From the NCBI GenBank assembly GCA_016191015.1, contig JACPPM010000270.1:1-38906 (forward strand): 38,906 bases of DNA, written 5' to 3'. Position numbers and translations under genes: made by a program. Shown here piece by piece: positions 26,624-34,699 of the stretch. This DNA is from Acidobacteriota bacterium. Lineage in GTDB: Bacteria > Acidobacteriota > CAIWXX01. Each line of letters begins with the position of its first letter. Position 1 is the first letter of the stretch. The notes below the pieces were generated by a model, which saw only the letters and a list, made by a program, of their open reading frames with translations, did not search any database and was not told the DNA's origin.

Positions 26624-26892
26624 ATTGGGGCGCCTACCCCCTTCTCGCCGGATTGGGCTATGGCCGCACCGACGACTCCAAAGAGACGCATGTGCCGCTA
26701 CCCGGGTTGGGCTCGATGGCGAAACTGCCGGCGCGCCGCCGATGCGCCCGCGTATGCTGCTGGTCGGGATCCCCACGGGGTCCCCCTTGAACCGGGGTTC
26801 CAGCAACTTCCCAGTAAGCCGGACCCCGGCTTCAGGTGCCATCTGCTCCAACTCGGCGAAGGTCTTCTTCTTGGTCTTTCCGTATCCCATCG
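26597..26892 (-). CDS. Unrecognised small ORF, doubtful
   Basis: The frame beginning MGYGKTKKKTFAELEQMAPE is plausible coding sequence for about 55 residues and then becomes arginine- and serine-rich as it enters the inverted repeat. The frame is open further upstream to 27040. I recognise no family. It may be the remains of a gene or only chance coding. The rest of 26301-27104 holds the nested hairpin and nothing else I can name. Confidence 0.2.
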
Positions 26893-27104
26893 TCTGGTAT
26901 TCCCCCAGACATATCGTGACGTAGACTCCGCGACCGAAATGCTCAACATCGACACAACGTGCCGGACGTTGGCGTCCACGGTCGGCGGCTTGGATGATCT
27001 GACAACATGTCTGCAAGAGATAGGGGTCCCTGCGCCTCATGTCCCGAGAGAACGAAACGGAGACCGAATCGAAGTGGTAAGATTCGTATCGAAGGAGCGT
27101 GGCA

Positions 27105-27488
27105 ATGAAGGAACTTGTGAGATTTGCAGATCATGCATACGCCTTGATGCGTATCATGGCGGGATTGATGTTCGCCTTCCACGGCGCGCAGAAGGTCTTG
27201 GGCGTGCTTTCCGATTTCCACCCGCCCGTGGGCTCTCAGCTCTGGATCGGCGGGCTGTTGGAGCTCCTCGGCGGCCTGGCCGTGATGCTTGGGATTCAGA
27301 CTCGCATCGCGGCGATCCTCTGCAGCGGCGAGATGGCAGTGGCCTATTTCCAGTTTCACTGGAAGTTCCAGCTCGGCCCCAACTTCTTCCCCGGGATCAA
27401 CAAGGGGGAGCTGGCCGTCCTCTACTGCTTTGTCTTCCTCTTTATCGCATGTCGAGGCGGAGTCAAGTGGTGCGTCGGGAAACGGTGA
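27105..27488 (+). CDS. DoxX family membrane protein
   Basis: This 127-residue protein has four hydrophobic helices in DoxX order. The first helix carries RIMAGLMFAFHGAQKVLG, followed by LWIGGLLELLGGLAVMLGI, then RIAAILCSGEMAVAYFQFHW and a last helix YCFVFLFIACRG. DoxX proteins are small inner-membrane proteins linked to redox or thiol metabolism in several bacteria, with varied roles. ATG 27105 is chosen because AAGGAG precedes it by 7 nt; a GTG at 27099 is too close. Confidence 0.9.
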   Translation: MKELVRFADHAYALMRIMAGLMFAFHGAQKVLGVLSDFHPPVGSQLWIGGLLELLGGLAVMLGIQTRIAAILCSGEMAVAYFQFHWKFQLGPNFFPGINKGELAVLYCFVFLFIACRGGVKWCVGKR

Positions 27489-27546
27489 GGACATGGCTGA
27501 CCGGTGGCTAGTAACAAGTGCTTCGCTGATGGCAGCGATACCATTC

Positions 27547-27694
27547 CTCGAAGGGACCCTTCGACCGATCCGAACGTTTGCGTACATCCGTAGCCTGGGG
27601 GGCCGGCGATGATGAGACCGAGGCCGTTGCGCGTGATCCGATCATCTTCCACGATCGCCACCATGACGGCAGCTGGTGCGGCTGTGTCGGTCAT
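27547..27694 (-). pseudogene. Truncated response regulator receiver domain
   Basis: The minus-strand frame from ATG 27694 reads MVAIVEDDRITRNGLGLIIA and then FGSVEGSLR. This is the start of a NarL/FixJ-type receiver: the acidic pair VEDD, the first helix, and the FGSVEEAL-like third strand and helix. Similarity stops after about 48 codons, before the phosphorylation aspartate, and the frame then runs into unrelated sequence. GGGAGAGAG before the ATG shows an intact old start. It is a decayed fragment. Confidence 0.6.
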
Positions 27695-27965
27695 CTCTCT
27701 CCCATTCCAGGCATCCCGATGAGAACTGGACGACCCGCCTTGGTGAGCCGTCCCCGCCGCCGCCCACTCCCCTACTATCGCTCACTTGATGGTGAGCATG
27801 ATCATGCTGTTTGAACGGAACCGAAAACTTCACGCGGATCCCATGGCAGGCCGCAACCGATCGCTCAGCCCCGCGGCTCTGCTGTGCATTCCGAATAGAG
27901 CCGCGATCGTGAGAGAGCAGTCGAGACCGACATTGTCACACGCCTTCCAAGGCCGTACTCGTGCA

Positions 27966-28331
27966 CTACACATCGGCCTGATCTACTCCCGCGCGTAGAC
28001 GGCGATGACCTTCCAAGACGGTCAGTACGTCGATCGTCTCATCGGTGACGCGATAGACGGTTCGGTAGGAGTGCCGGATGAGCTCGCGGATTTCGTCGCG
28101 GTCGAGCTCCGGAACGACGCGGCCGCTGAGCGGAAAGGCGCACGCCGGTTCCACGGCCTCGATCAACATACCCACCCGGTGTGCAGCAGCGTCAGGGTTG
28201 TCTTTGCCGATGAAATCACCTATCTCGATGAGATCGTTTTGAGCGCGATCCGTCCACTGAATCGTGCGCGCGCGGCGAGGAGGTGGAGCACCGGTTCGAG
28301 CTCTGGCTGGACCCCGGCGCCGGGTGCTCAT
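27966..28331 (-). CDS. RelE/ParE family toxin
   Basis: This 121-residue protein has the ParE/RelE pattern: TIQWTDRAQNDLIEIGDFIG (first strand and helices), then GRVVPELDRDEIRELIRHSYRTVYRV, then a last strand IDVLTVLEGHRRL. A proline- and arginine-rich extension of about 21 residues precedes the usual start, probably forced by the 4-bp ATGA overlap with the antitoxin gene. Family members poison translation (RelE) or gyrase (ParE), and the sequence alone does not decide which. Confidence 0.85.
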   Translation of the reverse strand: MSTRRRGPARARTGAPPPRRARTIQWTDRAQNDLIEIGDFIGKDNPDAAAHRVGMLIEAVEPACAFPLSGRVVPELDRDEIRELIRHSYRTVYRVTDETIDVLTVLEGHRRLRAGVDQADV

Positions 28332-28621
28332 CGGCTTCTGCGTTGGCGATACCGTTTTCGGATTCGAGCGACGACGGACGCGTGATCCGTGAGCCGGCCC
28401 GCTTCAGCATCCTTGAGCCCTTCCTCGACCGCGGCGACAAACCGCTTGCGCTCAGTCAGCTCGTCAAAGACTAGCGGTGAAACCAGGACGCCGGCGGGCT
28501 TCCCGTTCTGAGTGATGACAACCGCCTGCCCGGTTGCAGCACAGCGCCTCAACCACTCGGCCGCCTCTGTCTTGAACTGGCTCACCGGAACGATATCTTC
28601 CGAGACACGCAGTGCCCTCAT
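28328..28621 (-). CDS. Phd/YefM family antitoxin
   Basis: This 97-residue protein has the Phd/YefM DNA-binding fold (IVPVSQFKTEAAEWLRRCAA) followed by VVITQNGKPAGVLVSPLVFDEL and an extended C-terminal toxin-binding tail. Two adjacent ATGs exist; the one at 28621 has 5 nt to GGAGGT and the one at 28624 only 2, so the inner ATG is chosen. It leads the operon with the toxin gene. Confidence 0.88.
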   Translation of the reverse strand: MRALRVSEDIVPVSQFKTEAAEWLRRCAATGQAVVITQNGKPAGVLVSPLVFDELTERKRFVAAVEEGLKDAEAGRLTDHASVVARIRKRYRQRRSR

Positions 28622-28630
28622 CATGCACCT

Positions 28631-28674
28631 CCAAATTCAGATCGAATAATAGACTGAATTTGGATCATGTTCAA
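28631..28674 (-). promoter_or_regulatory. Promoter and operator of the Phd/ParE module
   Basis: On the minus strand TTGAAC (28669-28674) is followed, after 17 bp, by TATTAT (28646-28651). A perfect 10-bp inverted repeat, CCAAATTCAG (28631-28640) and CTGAATTTGG (28654-28663), flanks the -10 box, with one arm in the promoter spacer and the other over the Shine-Dalgarno region. This is the classic autorepression layout. Confidence 0.8.
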
Positions 28675-28775
28675 GCGACTCGCTCTGCATTCTGGGATTC
28701 GGAGTACGGCTTGCATGCGGAATTCAATGCCTGCCATGCGGGGACTTGAATGGCGGCAAGACCGCTCCCGATAGC

Positions 28776-28966
28776 GCTCACCAGAACTGACCCACCCCGT
28801 GCTCACATAATCTGACCCACGTGCCGAACGTCCTTTTCTTTCCAAGCAGTAGATATTGCCCCTTGTTTGCAGTTACTTATGAGAGCGAAAGGGCCATTTG
28901 TTCACGCGCATGAACTTTTCTAGTGGGTCAATCTAAGTGAGCATAGGTGGGTCAATTTACCTGAGC
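28776..28966. mobile_element. Inverted-repeat element, probable transposon remnant
   Basis: The left end (28788-28820) and the right end (28923-28954) each hold two TGACCCAC words separated by a GCTCAC word and are imperfect inverted copies of each other. The similarity extends outward to GCTCA (28776-28780) and TGAGC (28962-28966). The interior of about 100 bp has no coding capacity. Multiple short terminal repeats of this kind are typical of IS21-like ends, so this may be a solo remnant or a MITE. No target duplication is obvious. Confidence 0.6.
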
Positions 28967-29210
28967 GGCATCGCGCTCCCTCACGGTCGCGGCTCTGATC
29001 GACATCCCGATCGTGTGAACGGAGCCGCATCCGGGCCTCTCATCCGGCCGGCCGCCTGGCTGGCTCGCTACTCTTGCTGGAATGTGGGGCCTCTTGCGCG
29101 TACGCTAATCGTACTGTTCCAACCCCTACCGCGTCGACGAGAGTCGGATCGTTCACCCGCGGCCGTCCGGTAGGAAGGTCCCGCAACGCGCGCGCCATCG
29201 GGTTGAGGCG
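28967..29210. other. Non-coding stretch
   Basis: I see no gene with a family signature, no terminator and no RNA here. The left edge carries CTCCCTCACGGTCGCGGCTC, which looks like a dispersed intergenic word. Confidence 0.4.
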
Positions 29211-29387
29211 CTAGATGGCGCGGATAACAACGGTCTTGCCGAAGCTACGGCGTGATTCCATGAAAGCGTGTGGCTAAGCGATTTCGTCCGACGAGAACGT
29301 CGAGCCGACCACCAGTCGAACGCCATCCTTGGTGACCAATGCTGTGAGTTGCTGCCCGGTCGCCTTCAGCCGCGCCAGCTCGTCCAG
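29211..29387 (-). pseudogene. Broken C-terminus of a zinc-type alcohol dehydrogenase/quinone reductase
   Basis: The minus strand reads LDELARLKATGQQLTALVTK, then a stretch that ends SSDEIA, an in-frame TAG, and then PHAFMESRRSFGKTVVIRAI before a final stop. The last part is the very conserved end of NADPH:quinone reductase and zinc-binding dehydrogenase proteins (AHxxMESRRxxGKVV). The internal stop and another stop just upstream of LDEL show that the gene is dead, with the N-terminal part lost. Confidence 0.75.
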
Positions 29388-29487
29388 TCAAGCCGCGATT
29401 CTCACGTTCTGCCTCGGACTCAAACCCGAAAACGAAACACGGACAGAGCGCGTTGGCTGACACCTGCCGTCTCCTACCAGTCGATCC

Positions 29488-30030
29488 GCCGCAGTCCCCT
29501 TTTTGGCCTTTCGCGTTTCGACAGCGCACATGGGACGCCTGCCTCAAGACGTACTACAAGGAGTCGCAATCCCCTTATTGGCCTTTCCCGTTTCGACTGA
29601 CGCTGAGAAGCACGCGCAGGCGATCATCAACTTGTCGCAATCCCCTTATTGGCCTTTCCCGTTTCGACTTACGAACGCATTCCACCGGACGGAGTTCGCG
29701 CGTTTGAGTCGCAATCCCCTTATTGGCCTTTCCCGTTTCGACCACTACGAGGAAGACTCGCAAGGATGGCACGACAGAAGTCGCAATCCCCTTATTGGCC
29801 TTTCCCGTTTCGACTAACTTACGTCAGTGGTTCCCTTTAATGACTGATGATGTCGCAATCCCCTTATTGGCCTTTCCCGTTTCGACACATCGGCCCGTAT
29901 ACCTGCACGCTGTGCGGGAACTGGGTCGCAATCCCCTTATTGGCCTTTCCCGTTTCGACCGACCTGCTCAATGCGGCAATGAGTGAAGTGAAGAAGTCGC
30001 AATCCCCTTATTGGCCTTTCCCGTTTCGAC
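29488..30030 (-). CRISPR. CRISPR array 1 (8 repeats, 7 spacers)
   Basis: The 35-bp repeats begin at 29488 (degenerate), 29563, 29634, 29708, 29780, 29852, 29925 and 29996. On the plus strand each starts GTCGCAATCCCC and ends CCCGTTTCGAC. Spacers are 40, 36, 39, 37, 37, 38 and 36 nt. On the minus strand the repeat ends ATTGCGAC, similar to the ATTGAAAC-type handle of many crRNAs, so transcription is predicted leftwards. The repeat at 29488 differs at four positions and would be the distal end. No cas1, cas2 or cas6 lies near. Confidence 0.97.
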
Positions 30031-30416
30031 TCCGCCTTCCCCAGACTACTGAAAAATCCGGCCTTGGACCCCCCCTCTGCGGGGATCTCGCGAAACTCGC
30101 ATCCCTGAGCCCCGAATGGTCGATGAAACACCTCCCTTCCGCTTGACGTATCCGTCTGCTTTCAATGACTTGCGCTTGCTGCGAGGATGATTTCGGTGCC
30201 GCTGAGGTGCCACTTTCCGTAATGCGCCGAATATCAATCACTTGGAAGCCGAACCGAGGACCATGCCTTCCGGACGTCCTCATCCTCGCAACGCAGAGTT
30301 CCACAATACTGTGAAGGCTGGAAATGTGCCACATGAAACATTCCGTACGGTCCGGATGTGGCGACTGGCCATTGTCGATCGCAAAACCTCCCCCTTCGCG
30401 GACAACCTCGCCGCCA
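30031..30416. other. Gap between array 1 and the cas operon (candidate leader)
   Basis: With leftward transcription this gap would hold the array 1 leader. I see no AT-rich leader, no convincing promoter and no terminator after the last cas gene, so array 1 may be transcribed with the cas operon. No gene with a family signature is present. Confidence 0.4.
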
Positions 30417-31526
30417 TCAGACTCTCTTCAGCGGCACTGCGCTGTTTACACCGTGCTTGAACCAGTGAAAGTCCGGATAGGAGAATCTCCGTCGGTCCTT
30501 CTCATCCCATACCAGCATGACGCGCAACGCTTGCATGGTGGGAGAGGAATCACCCACATAGCTGGTCGTCCGCGCAGCAATCTGCTTCAGCAGCTCCCCT
30601 CCCTCCCATCGCTGCTCGCCATGGCACGCCAGCGAAGAGTAGCGGGACCTAGGAGTCGGCAGCAAAGTCATTGTCTCGATTCGGACGTGGCAGCTCCCGG
30701 CCCCAAGGGATTTGGCGTAACCCAGCTTGTGACGCAGGGGCCCGGTGAGCCTGAGATCATCCTGACCCCCTATCGGCACATGGACTTCGGCCCGCTCCTC
30801 GAGTGCGACGACGTAAAGCAGCAGCGAGAGCTCCGCGTCAGTGAGGTTCTCAAACTGAACCGAGAACCGGAAGGTGTGTCCCTTGGGCAGAACATCGATG
30901 GTCCACAGATCGGCCTCTTTTGCCGCGGTCGGATGTCGAAGTGCGTCCACTTGGCCTGGCTGGTGGAAGTAGAACTTCCGCTGGCGGCCGTCCACCACGC
31001 CGGATCCTGGCGTCTTATAGAATGCGGTGTGGCTGGGCTTGGGGGATCCGAGGTAGACAGCGGCTTGGTGGAGTCTCCCGTCCCCATGCACGAGGACGCC
31101 ATCGCTTATGGATATCTTCCCCTTGAGCACACGCGCATGCGCTTGTCTCTCCATCATGCCGAACATACGGCACGTGATGCAGAGCGACCGGCAATCCGTG
31201 CACGCCTCTTGGCTGTCGTCCACCTCCCACGTCTTGTTCTTAACGAGCATGCATCCGCCACCGACCAGTTCCGCCATGGAGCGGAAGAGTCCCTTGAGCG
31301 AGGTGCCGGGGATGACGGGCTTATTGGCTCTCGTGATGAACTGCTTGTTTTTCCCAACGGTCTCCTTGCCGATGAAGAGCGGCGTGAGGGTTGTCAGCAG
31401 ACAATCGAGCTCACCTGTTGCCGCATTCACGACAAATCTCTCTCTTGTAAGAGGGGCTTCCCGCCGAATGGTGTCACGCGTTGGAACGAAGCGATACGGA
31501 TTCCAGAGCTCACTCCCCTCCGGCAT
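30417..31526 (-). CDS. TIGR03986-type RAMP protein (Cas7-like)
   Basis: This 369-residue protein begins MPEGSELWNPYRFVP; the NPYxFVP start is characteristic of the TIGR03986 RAMP family found with type III-D loci. The RAMP motif PGTSLKG is at 73-79, followed by a cysteine-rich stretch ending CITCRMFG. A glycine-rich core and a C-terminal region ending DFHWFKHG follow. RAMP proteins bind crRNA in the effector backbone. I see no catalytic aspartate at the position equivalent to Csm3 Asp33. The open frame runs upstream to 31991, but ATG 31526 fits the family and overlaps csx19 by 17 bp. It is the last gene of the operon. Confidence 0.85.
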   Translation of the reverse strand: MPEGSELWNPYRFVPTRDTIRREAPLTRERFVVNAATGELDCLLTTLTPLFIGKETVGKNKQFITRANKPVIPGTSLKGLFRSMAELVGGGCMLVKNKTWEVDDSQEACTDCRSLCITCRMFGMMERQAHARVLKGKISISDGVLVHGDGRLHQAAVYLGSPKPSHTAFYKTPGSGVVDGRQRKFYFHQPGQVDALRHPTAAKEADLWTIDVLPKGHTFRFSVQFENLTDAELSLLLYVVALEERAEVHVPIGGQDDLRLTGPLRHKLGYAKSLGAGSCHVRIETMTLLPTPRSRYSSLACHGEQRWEGGELLKQIAARTTSYVGDSSPTMQALRVMLVWDEKDRRRFSYPDFHWFKHGVNSAVPLKRV

Positions 31527-32037
31527 TGCTCTCCCTTCCCGGCATCTCTTCGATGCGATAGTACCTGCTGAACTGGACGATTTCGTTTCGACCGACCCAG
31601 TTTTGCACAGCCAGCGCCACCCGACCTCGATTGTGGACAGCCGAATCGATGGGGTAGGCAAACCGGTGCGGAACCTGTTGCTCGATCCACTCATTCTCGA
31701 GATTGGTCCTGACTCCCCACAACACAAACCTGTCGATGCGCGGGGCGAGTTCGACCAGGGCAGCAGAGCGATCCTCGCCTTCGATATGAGGTGGCCCTTC
31801 TCCAAGATAAACGACGCGCATGGACCGCCCCACTCTGCGCCATCGCAGCTCACCTCGGGGCGAGAATATCCTGCCTTGCTCCGTCGCCGCGAGAAATTCG
31901 CGATCATAGGCGTATCGGCAAAAGCGTTGCAGACCAGGTCCAAAGGCAATCTGGAGAGCCTCTGACGGAATGTTGGCCGCGCCAAGCGCATCGATAAACT
32001 GGTTCACCTCCATGTCCTTGGTCGTAAGCAGGCTCAT
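31510..32037 (-). CDS. csx19: Csx19 (TIGR03984-type) CRISPR-associated protein
   Basis: This 175-residue protein holds the stretch GRIFSPRGELRWRRVG (residues 55-70), which I recognise as the hallmark of the Csx19/TIGR03984 family that accompanies type III-D modules. Other parts (VLWGVRTNLENEWIEQQVPH and VQNWVGRNEIVQFSRYYRIE) fit the same family outline. Its biochemical role is unknown. ATG 32037 overlaps the preceding RAMP gene stop by ATGA, so it is translationally coupled. The frame is open upstream to 32079. Confidence 0.75.
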   Translation of the reverse strand: MSLLTTKDMEVNQFIDALGAANIPSEALQIAFGPGLQRFCRYAYDREFLAATEQGRIFSPRGELRWRRVGRSMRVVYLGEGPPHIEGEDRSAALVELAPRIDRFVLWGVRTNLENEWIEQQVPHRFAYPIDSAVHNRGRVALAVQNWVGRNEIVQFSRYYRIEEMPGRESNAGGE

Positions 32038-33017
32038 GCGTTCCTCCCACCTGTGTAACTCACGATGCTCGCCGGCCACCGAACCGTCTCAATGTACCCG
32101 ACGAGATCATCGACTGCTGGGGTGAGAAGATCCTTCCACGTTTCCTTGATGTCGTAGACATGACGGAGACCTTGCTGGTCTGGTGAAGGAAGGGGAATGT
32201 CGGTTGGCCTCTCCGGGTGAAAACCGTAGAGCTGACACTCGTCCTGAGTGGCCAACGCCGTGACGCCCGAGAACGACCGCACCGGTCGACCATAGTACCC
32301 TAGCTGAAATTCAGTGATAGCCGCCTTGATGCGTCCAAGCCCGCGGCTGCCACCCGACCCGATGCGAATCAGTTCCTGTTCCATGTCGCGCAAGATGAGC
32401 GCGACCATCCCGAGTTGCCATCGCTCGAAGTTTTGGATCTCCAAGGTCGTCGAGAACGTCCCCCGCACCAAGACTTCCAAATCGTATTTGGCAGAGCCGG
32501 CTGCCCCGCCGGTGAGACGGTCGATCGCGACTCCGTCTCGAACCTCAAACACCGCGCTGCTCCCTGTGCTCAGATAGGCATCTGAGGTTGCGAGCCTCCC
32601 GATGTAATCATGGGAGCCGAATAGCCTGCAGGCGGGGCAGGAGTGACGGTAGATTTCGTTGGTGGGCAGCGTGTTGAGTTTCCGATCTTTCTTGTATTTT
32701 TCGAAACGAAGTCCGCAGGAGGCCTGGCCCTTCTCTACGTCTTTCTCTCTGCCTACCTCCACATACGGAAGACACACCGGCACAGGCTGAGTCCGAAGGG
32801 TCCGACAGATCTTCTCCCCGTAGGACCGCAAGACTCCCTTGAGGGAGCTGCCGGGGATGAACGGCTCACCCAGGCCGCCTCGATGACGGGTTCGGACAAA
32901 GGACATGTTGACGCCGCTGACCGTCGCCTGGCTCGACTTGATGAGGAGGGGATCGACGGGAGTTATGGTGAGCTTGATAACCGCGTTGTTGACCAATCTC
33001 TTAAGCACTACCGTCAC
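32034..33017 (-). CDS. Csm3-like RAMP protein (Cas7), larger paralogue
   Basis: This 327-residue protein carries PGSSLKG at 55-61 and the RAMP cysteine motif CPACRLFGS at 127-135, both shared with the next gene upstream. The residue aligned by eye with the cleaving aspartate of Csm3 is Asn37 (GVNMSFVRT), so this subunit may bind the crRNA-target duplex without cutting. A mid-protein glycine stretch GSGGSRGLGRIK is the second RAMP signature. The start is GTG 33017, which overlaps the upstream gene by 17 bp; GTG 33008 is an alternative. Confidence 0.85.
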   Translation of the reverse strand: MTVVLKRLVNNAVIKLTITPVDPLLIKSSQATVSGVNMSFVRTRHRGGLGEPFIPGSSLKGVLRSYGEKICRTLRTQPVPVCLPYVEVGREKDVEKGQASCGLRFEKYKKDRKLNTLPTNEIYRHSCPACRLFGSHDYIGRLATSDAYLSTGSSAVFEVRDGVAIDRLTGGAAGSAKYDLEVLVRGTFSTTLEIQNFERWQLGMVALILRDMEQELIRIGSGGSRGLGRIKAAITEFQLGYYGRPVRSFSGVTALATQDECQLYGFHPERPTDIPLPSPDQQGLRHVYDIKETWKDLLTPAVDDLVGYIETVRWPASIVSYTGGRNA

Positions 33018-33807
33018 CTCGTGCGTCCAGCACTCTCCTCAGGGCTTCGTTCAGGAGCGCAGGGGTCTCTTGCATTTTCCTGTCGATGAGGTAGGCCCGC
33101 AGGTGCTCGGCATTGCCGTAATCGACAGTCGACACGGCAACGTCCTTCAGCTTCGCGCGCCCTAGGCCACGCGACGTGAAACCGCCGATGCGGCACCCCA
33201 CTTCCCATTCTGCGACGACCGCGGCGACCAAGGCCACGTCCTCGTCGGTAGGATCTTCAAGCTCGATCTGAATCGTGTACTGGGCGCCCGGCCCAACGAC
33301 TTCATAGTCATACTTGGCACCGTGAACGGCCGTGTGACTGTCTCTATCGATGCAGACCCCGTCGCGCACCTGGATGCTCTTTCCCCACTCCTTCAGCGCC
33401 CCATCGCTGAAGTAGATGTGCGAGCCTTGATAAGGGGATCCGAAAAGCATACACACATCGCAGGTGTGCCGTTGGAGCCATTTGAGCTTCTCCGCCTCGC
33501 TGCCCAGATTCTTGAACTCTTCGTGAACCCCCTTGCGATACGACTCGTCGGTGACGCAGCTGACACCGGAGAGTGAGCCGTCGAGCAGGCAGGCAGTCAG
33601 CTTCAAATGAGGCGCGAGGCGTTCGGCTGTGGAACGGAAATTTCCTTTCAAAGATGAACCAGGAAGAATCGGTTCACCACGCCGATCCAGAAGAACTCCC
33701 ATATCCGAGGCCAGATCGCCCTCCTTCCCTGAACCCACGTGGAAGGCAGTTTCAAACTCGATGTCACCCTTGATCTTGATGCGCCTTACAAATCCCTTCT
33801 TGCCCAT
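33001..33807 (-). CDS. csm3: Csm3-like RAMP protein (Cas7), probable target-RNA nuclease
   Basis: This 268-residue protein has the Csm3 outline. AFHVGSGKEGDLASDMGVLL is followed by PGSSLKG (49-55), and Asp35 aligns with Csm3 Asp33, the residue that cuts target RNA every 6 nt. CDVCMLFGS (116-124) and a glycine-rich loop (IGGFTSRGLGRAKL) complete the family pattern. It should be a backbone subunit in several copies. ATG 33807 lies directly after the stop of the preceding gene, with GGGAGG before it. Confidence 0.9.
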   Translation of the reverse strand: MGKKGFVRRIKIKGDIEFETAFHVGSGKEGDLASDMGVLLDRRGEPILPGSSLKGNFRSTAERLAPHLKLTACLLDGSLSGVSCVTDESYRKGVHEEFKNLGSEAEKLKWLQRHTCDVCMLFGSPYQGSHIYFSDGALKEWGKSIQVRDGVCIDRDSHTAVHGAKYDYEVVGPGAQYTIQIELEDPTDEDVALVAAVVAEWEVGCRIGGFTSRGLGRAKLKDVAVSTVDYGNAEHLRAYLIDRKMQETPALLNEALRRVLDARGDGSA

Positions 33808-34284
33808 CTATTCCCTCCCTACGCAGAAATAGTAGTGAGTCGCAAAGTGCTCGAAGTAAATGCCGATGATCTCGTTGAGAAGCCGTTCCGCCGCATCTCT
33901 GTTCTCGTGCTTTGCACGGGATAGTGCGACCTTGTCCGTCAGACTGGCAAGACTCTTCAACACACCCAGCTTCTCGAGCTGATCAGTAACGATAGGTCGA
34001 AGCGCATGGGGCCCCTCGGCCCTCGTGAGCAATTCAAATACGAAACTCCAAAACTCCTTGTTTTCTTTCTTGGTGTTCTTGGATTTCTGGCGTTCGGCCA
34101 GCTCTTTGATGCCACCGTACCCGGAGCTCTGGATGATCGAGGAGGTGGATTGGAGCTGAGCACGGCTGGCAAAATGCTCGTGCTGCGCCAGGTACTCATC
34201 CACGGCGGCTATCGCAGCGTTGCGAAGTCGCTCGTCAGCGAACAGCGCAATCTCGTCCCGGATCAGATCGTCATTTAGTCTCAT
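33808..34284 (-). CDS. Helical small protein of the type III-D operon
   Basis: This 158-residue protein is predicted to be almost all helix (MRLNDDLIRDEIALFADERL, IKELAERQKSKNTKKENKEF, HENRDAAERLLNEIIGIYFE). Its middle is very rich in lysine. It overlaps the Csm2-like gene by 14 bp and directly precedes the Csm3-like gene, so it probably joins the effector complex. It could be a second small subunit or a chaperone-like partner. I do not recognise a named family, and it lacks the glycine loop and histidine expected for Cas6. ATG 34284 is chosen over an upstream frame start at 34398. Confidence 0.8.
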   Translation of the reverse strand: MRLNDDLIRDEIALFADERLRNAAIAAVDEYLAQHEHFASRAQLQSTSSIIQSSGYGGIKELAERQKSKNTKKENKEFWSFVFELLTRAEGPHALRPIVTDQLEKLGVLKSLASLTDKVALSRAKHENRDAAERLLNEIIGIYFEHFATHYYFCVGRE

Positions 34285-34699
34285 GTGAAGCCCTCCGGAG
34301 CGCAGAGCCATAGAGGTAGTGTGCGACGACCTGTTTTGCCCAGCCTCGCGCCAGGCGGAGCTTGAGGTCGAGGACGGCGCCCGGATCGCCAGCTCCAATT
34401 CGATGCGCCTCCTGTTCGAGACTGCTCAGCTGGTCTAGCAACGCGGGTGCGACCTTCGCCCAGCCTCCGGCCCCGCCGGCCTTTTTCTTCTCTTTGCCTG
34501 CCTGATTTTTGATGTAGTTGATGATCTCGGAGAAGCGTGTCGTGGCGTTCACGAGCGTTTCGAATCCTCTGAGCTGAGACTTCGTGTCCAGCCCCGCCGC
34601 CACTATCGCATCTGCCAACTTGACCGACTCAGGATAGACCTGTTCAAGAAAGATATCGATCTTCCCAAGCATTTCATCAGACACGGGCCGACGAGCCAT
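34271..34699 (-). CDS. Csm2/Cas11-like small subunit
   Basis: This 142-residue helical protein has DTKSQLRGFETLVNATTRFS at residues 38-57. This resembles the T-x-SQ-I/L-R-x-F motif at the start of the main Csm2 helix. A lysine-glycine linker (KEKKKAGGAGG) splits two helical halves, and LKLRLARGWAKQVVAHYLYG near the end matches the K-x-x-L-A-Y-A-x-x-R pattern of Csm2 loosely. Csm2-type subunits line the target-binding groove. ATG 34699 shares a base with the csx10 stop and has AAGGAGG at 7 nt. Confidence 0.75.
   Translation of the reverse strand: MARRPVSDEMLGKIDIFLEQVYPESVKLADAIVAAGLDTKSQLRGFETLVNATTRFSEIINYIKNQAGKEKKKAGGAGGWAKVAPALLDQLSSLEQEAHRIGAGDPGAVLDLKLRLARGWAKQVVAHYLYGSALRRASHETK

Noticed and set aside
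26660-27511. 283-residue plus-strand open frame overlapping the DoxX gene
   Set aside because: It is arginine- and proline-rich, has no family signature and is a shadow of the DoxX frame in its second half.
29453-30146. Long plus-strand open frames through CRISPR array 1
   Set aside because: They arise because the repeat plus spacer length is often a multiple of three and the repeat has open frames; the peptides are repeats of one phrase, not a protein.
33808-34284. Possible Cas6 in the operon
   Set aside because: The protein is too short, all-helical and lacks the glycine-rich loop and catalytic histidine pattern, so a Cas6 call is not supported.
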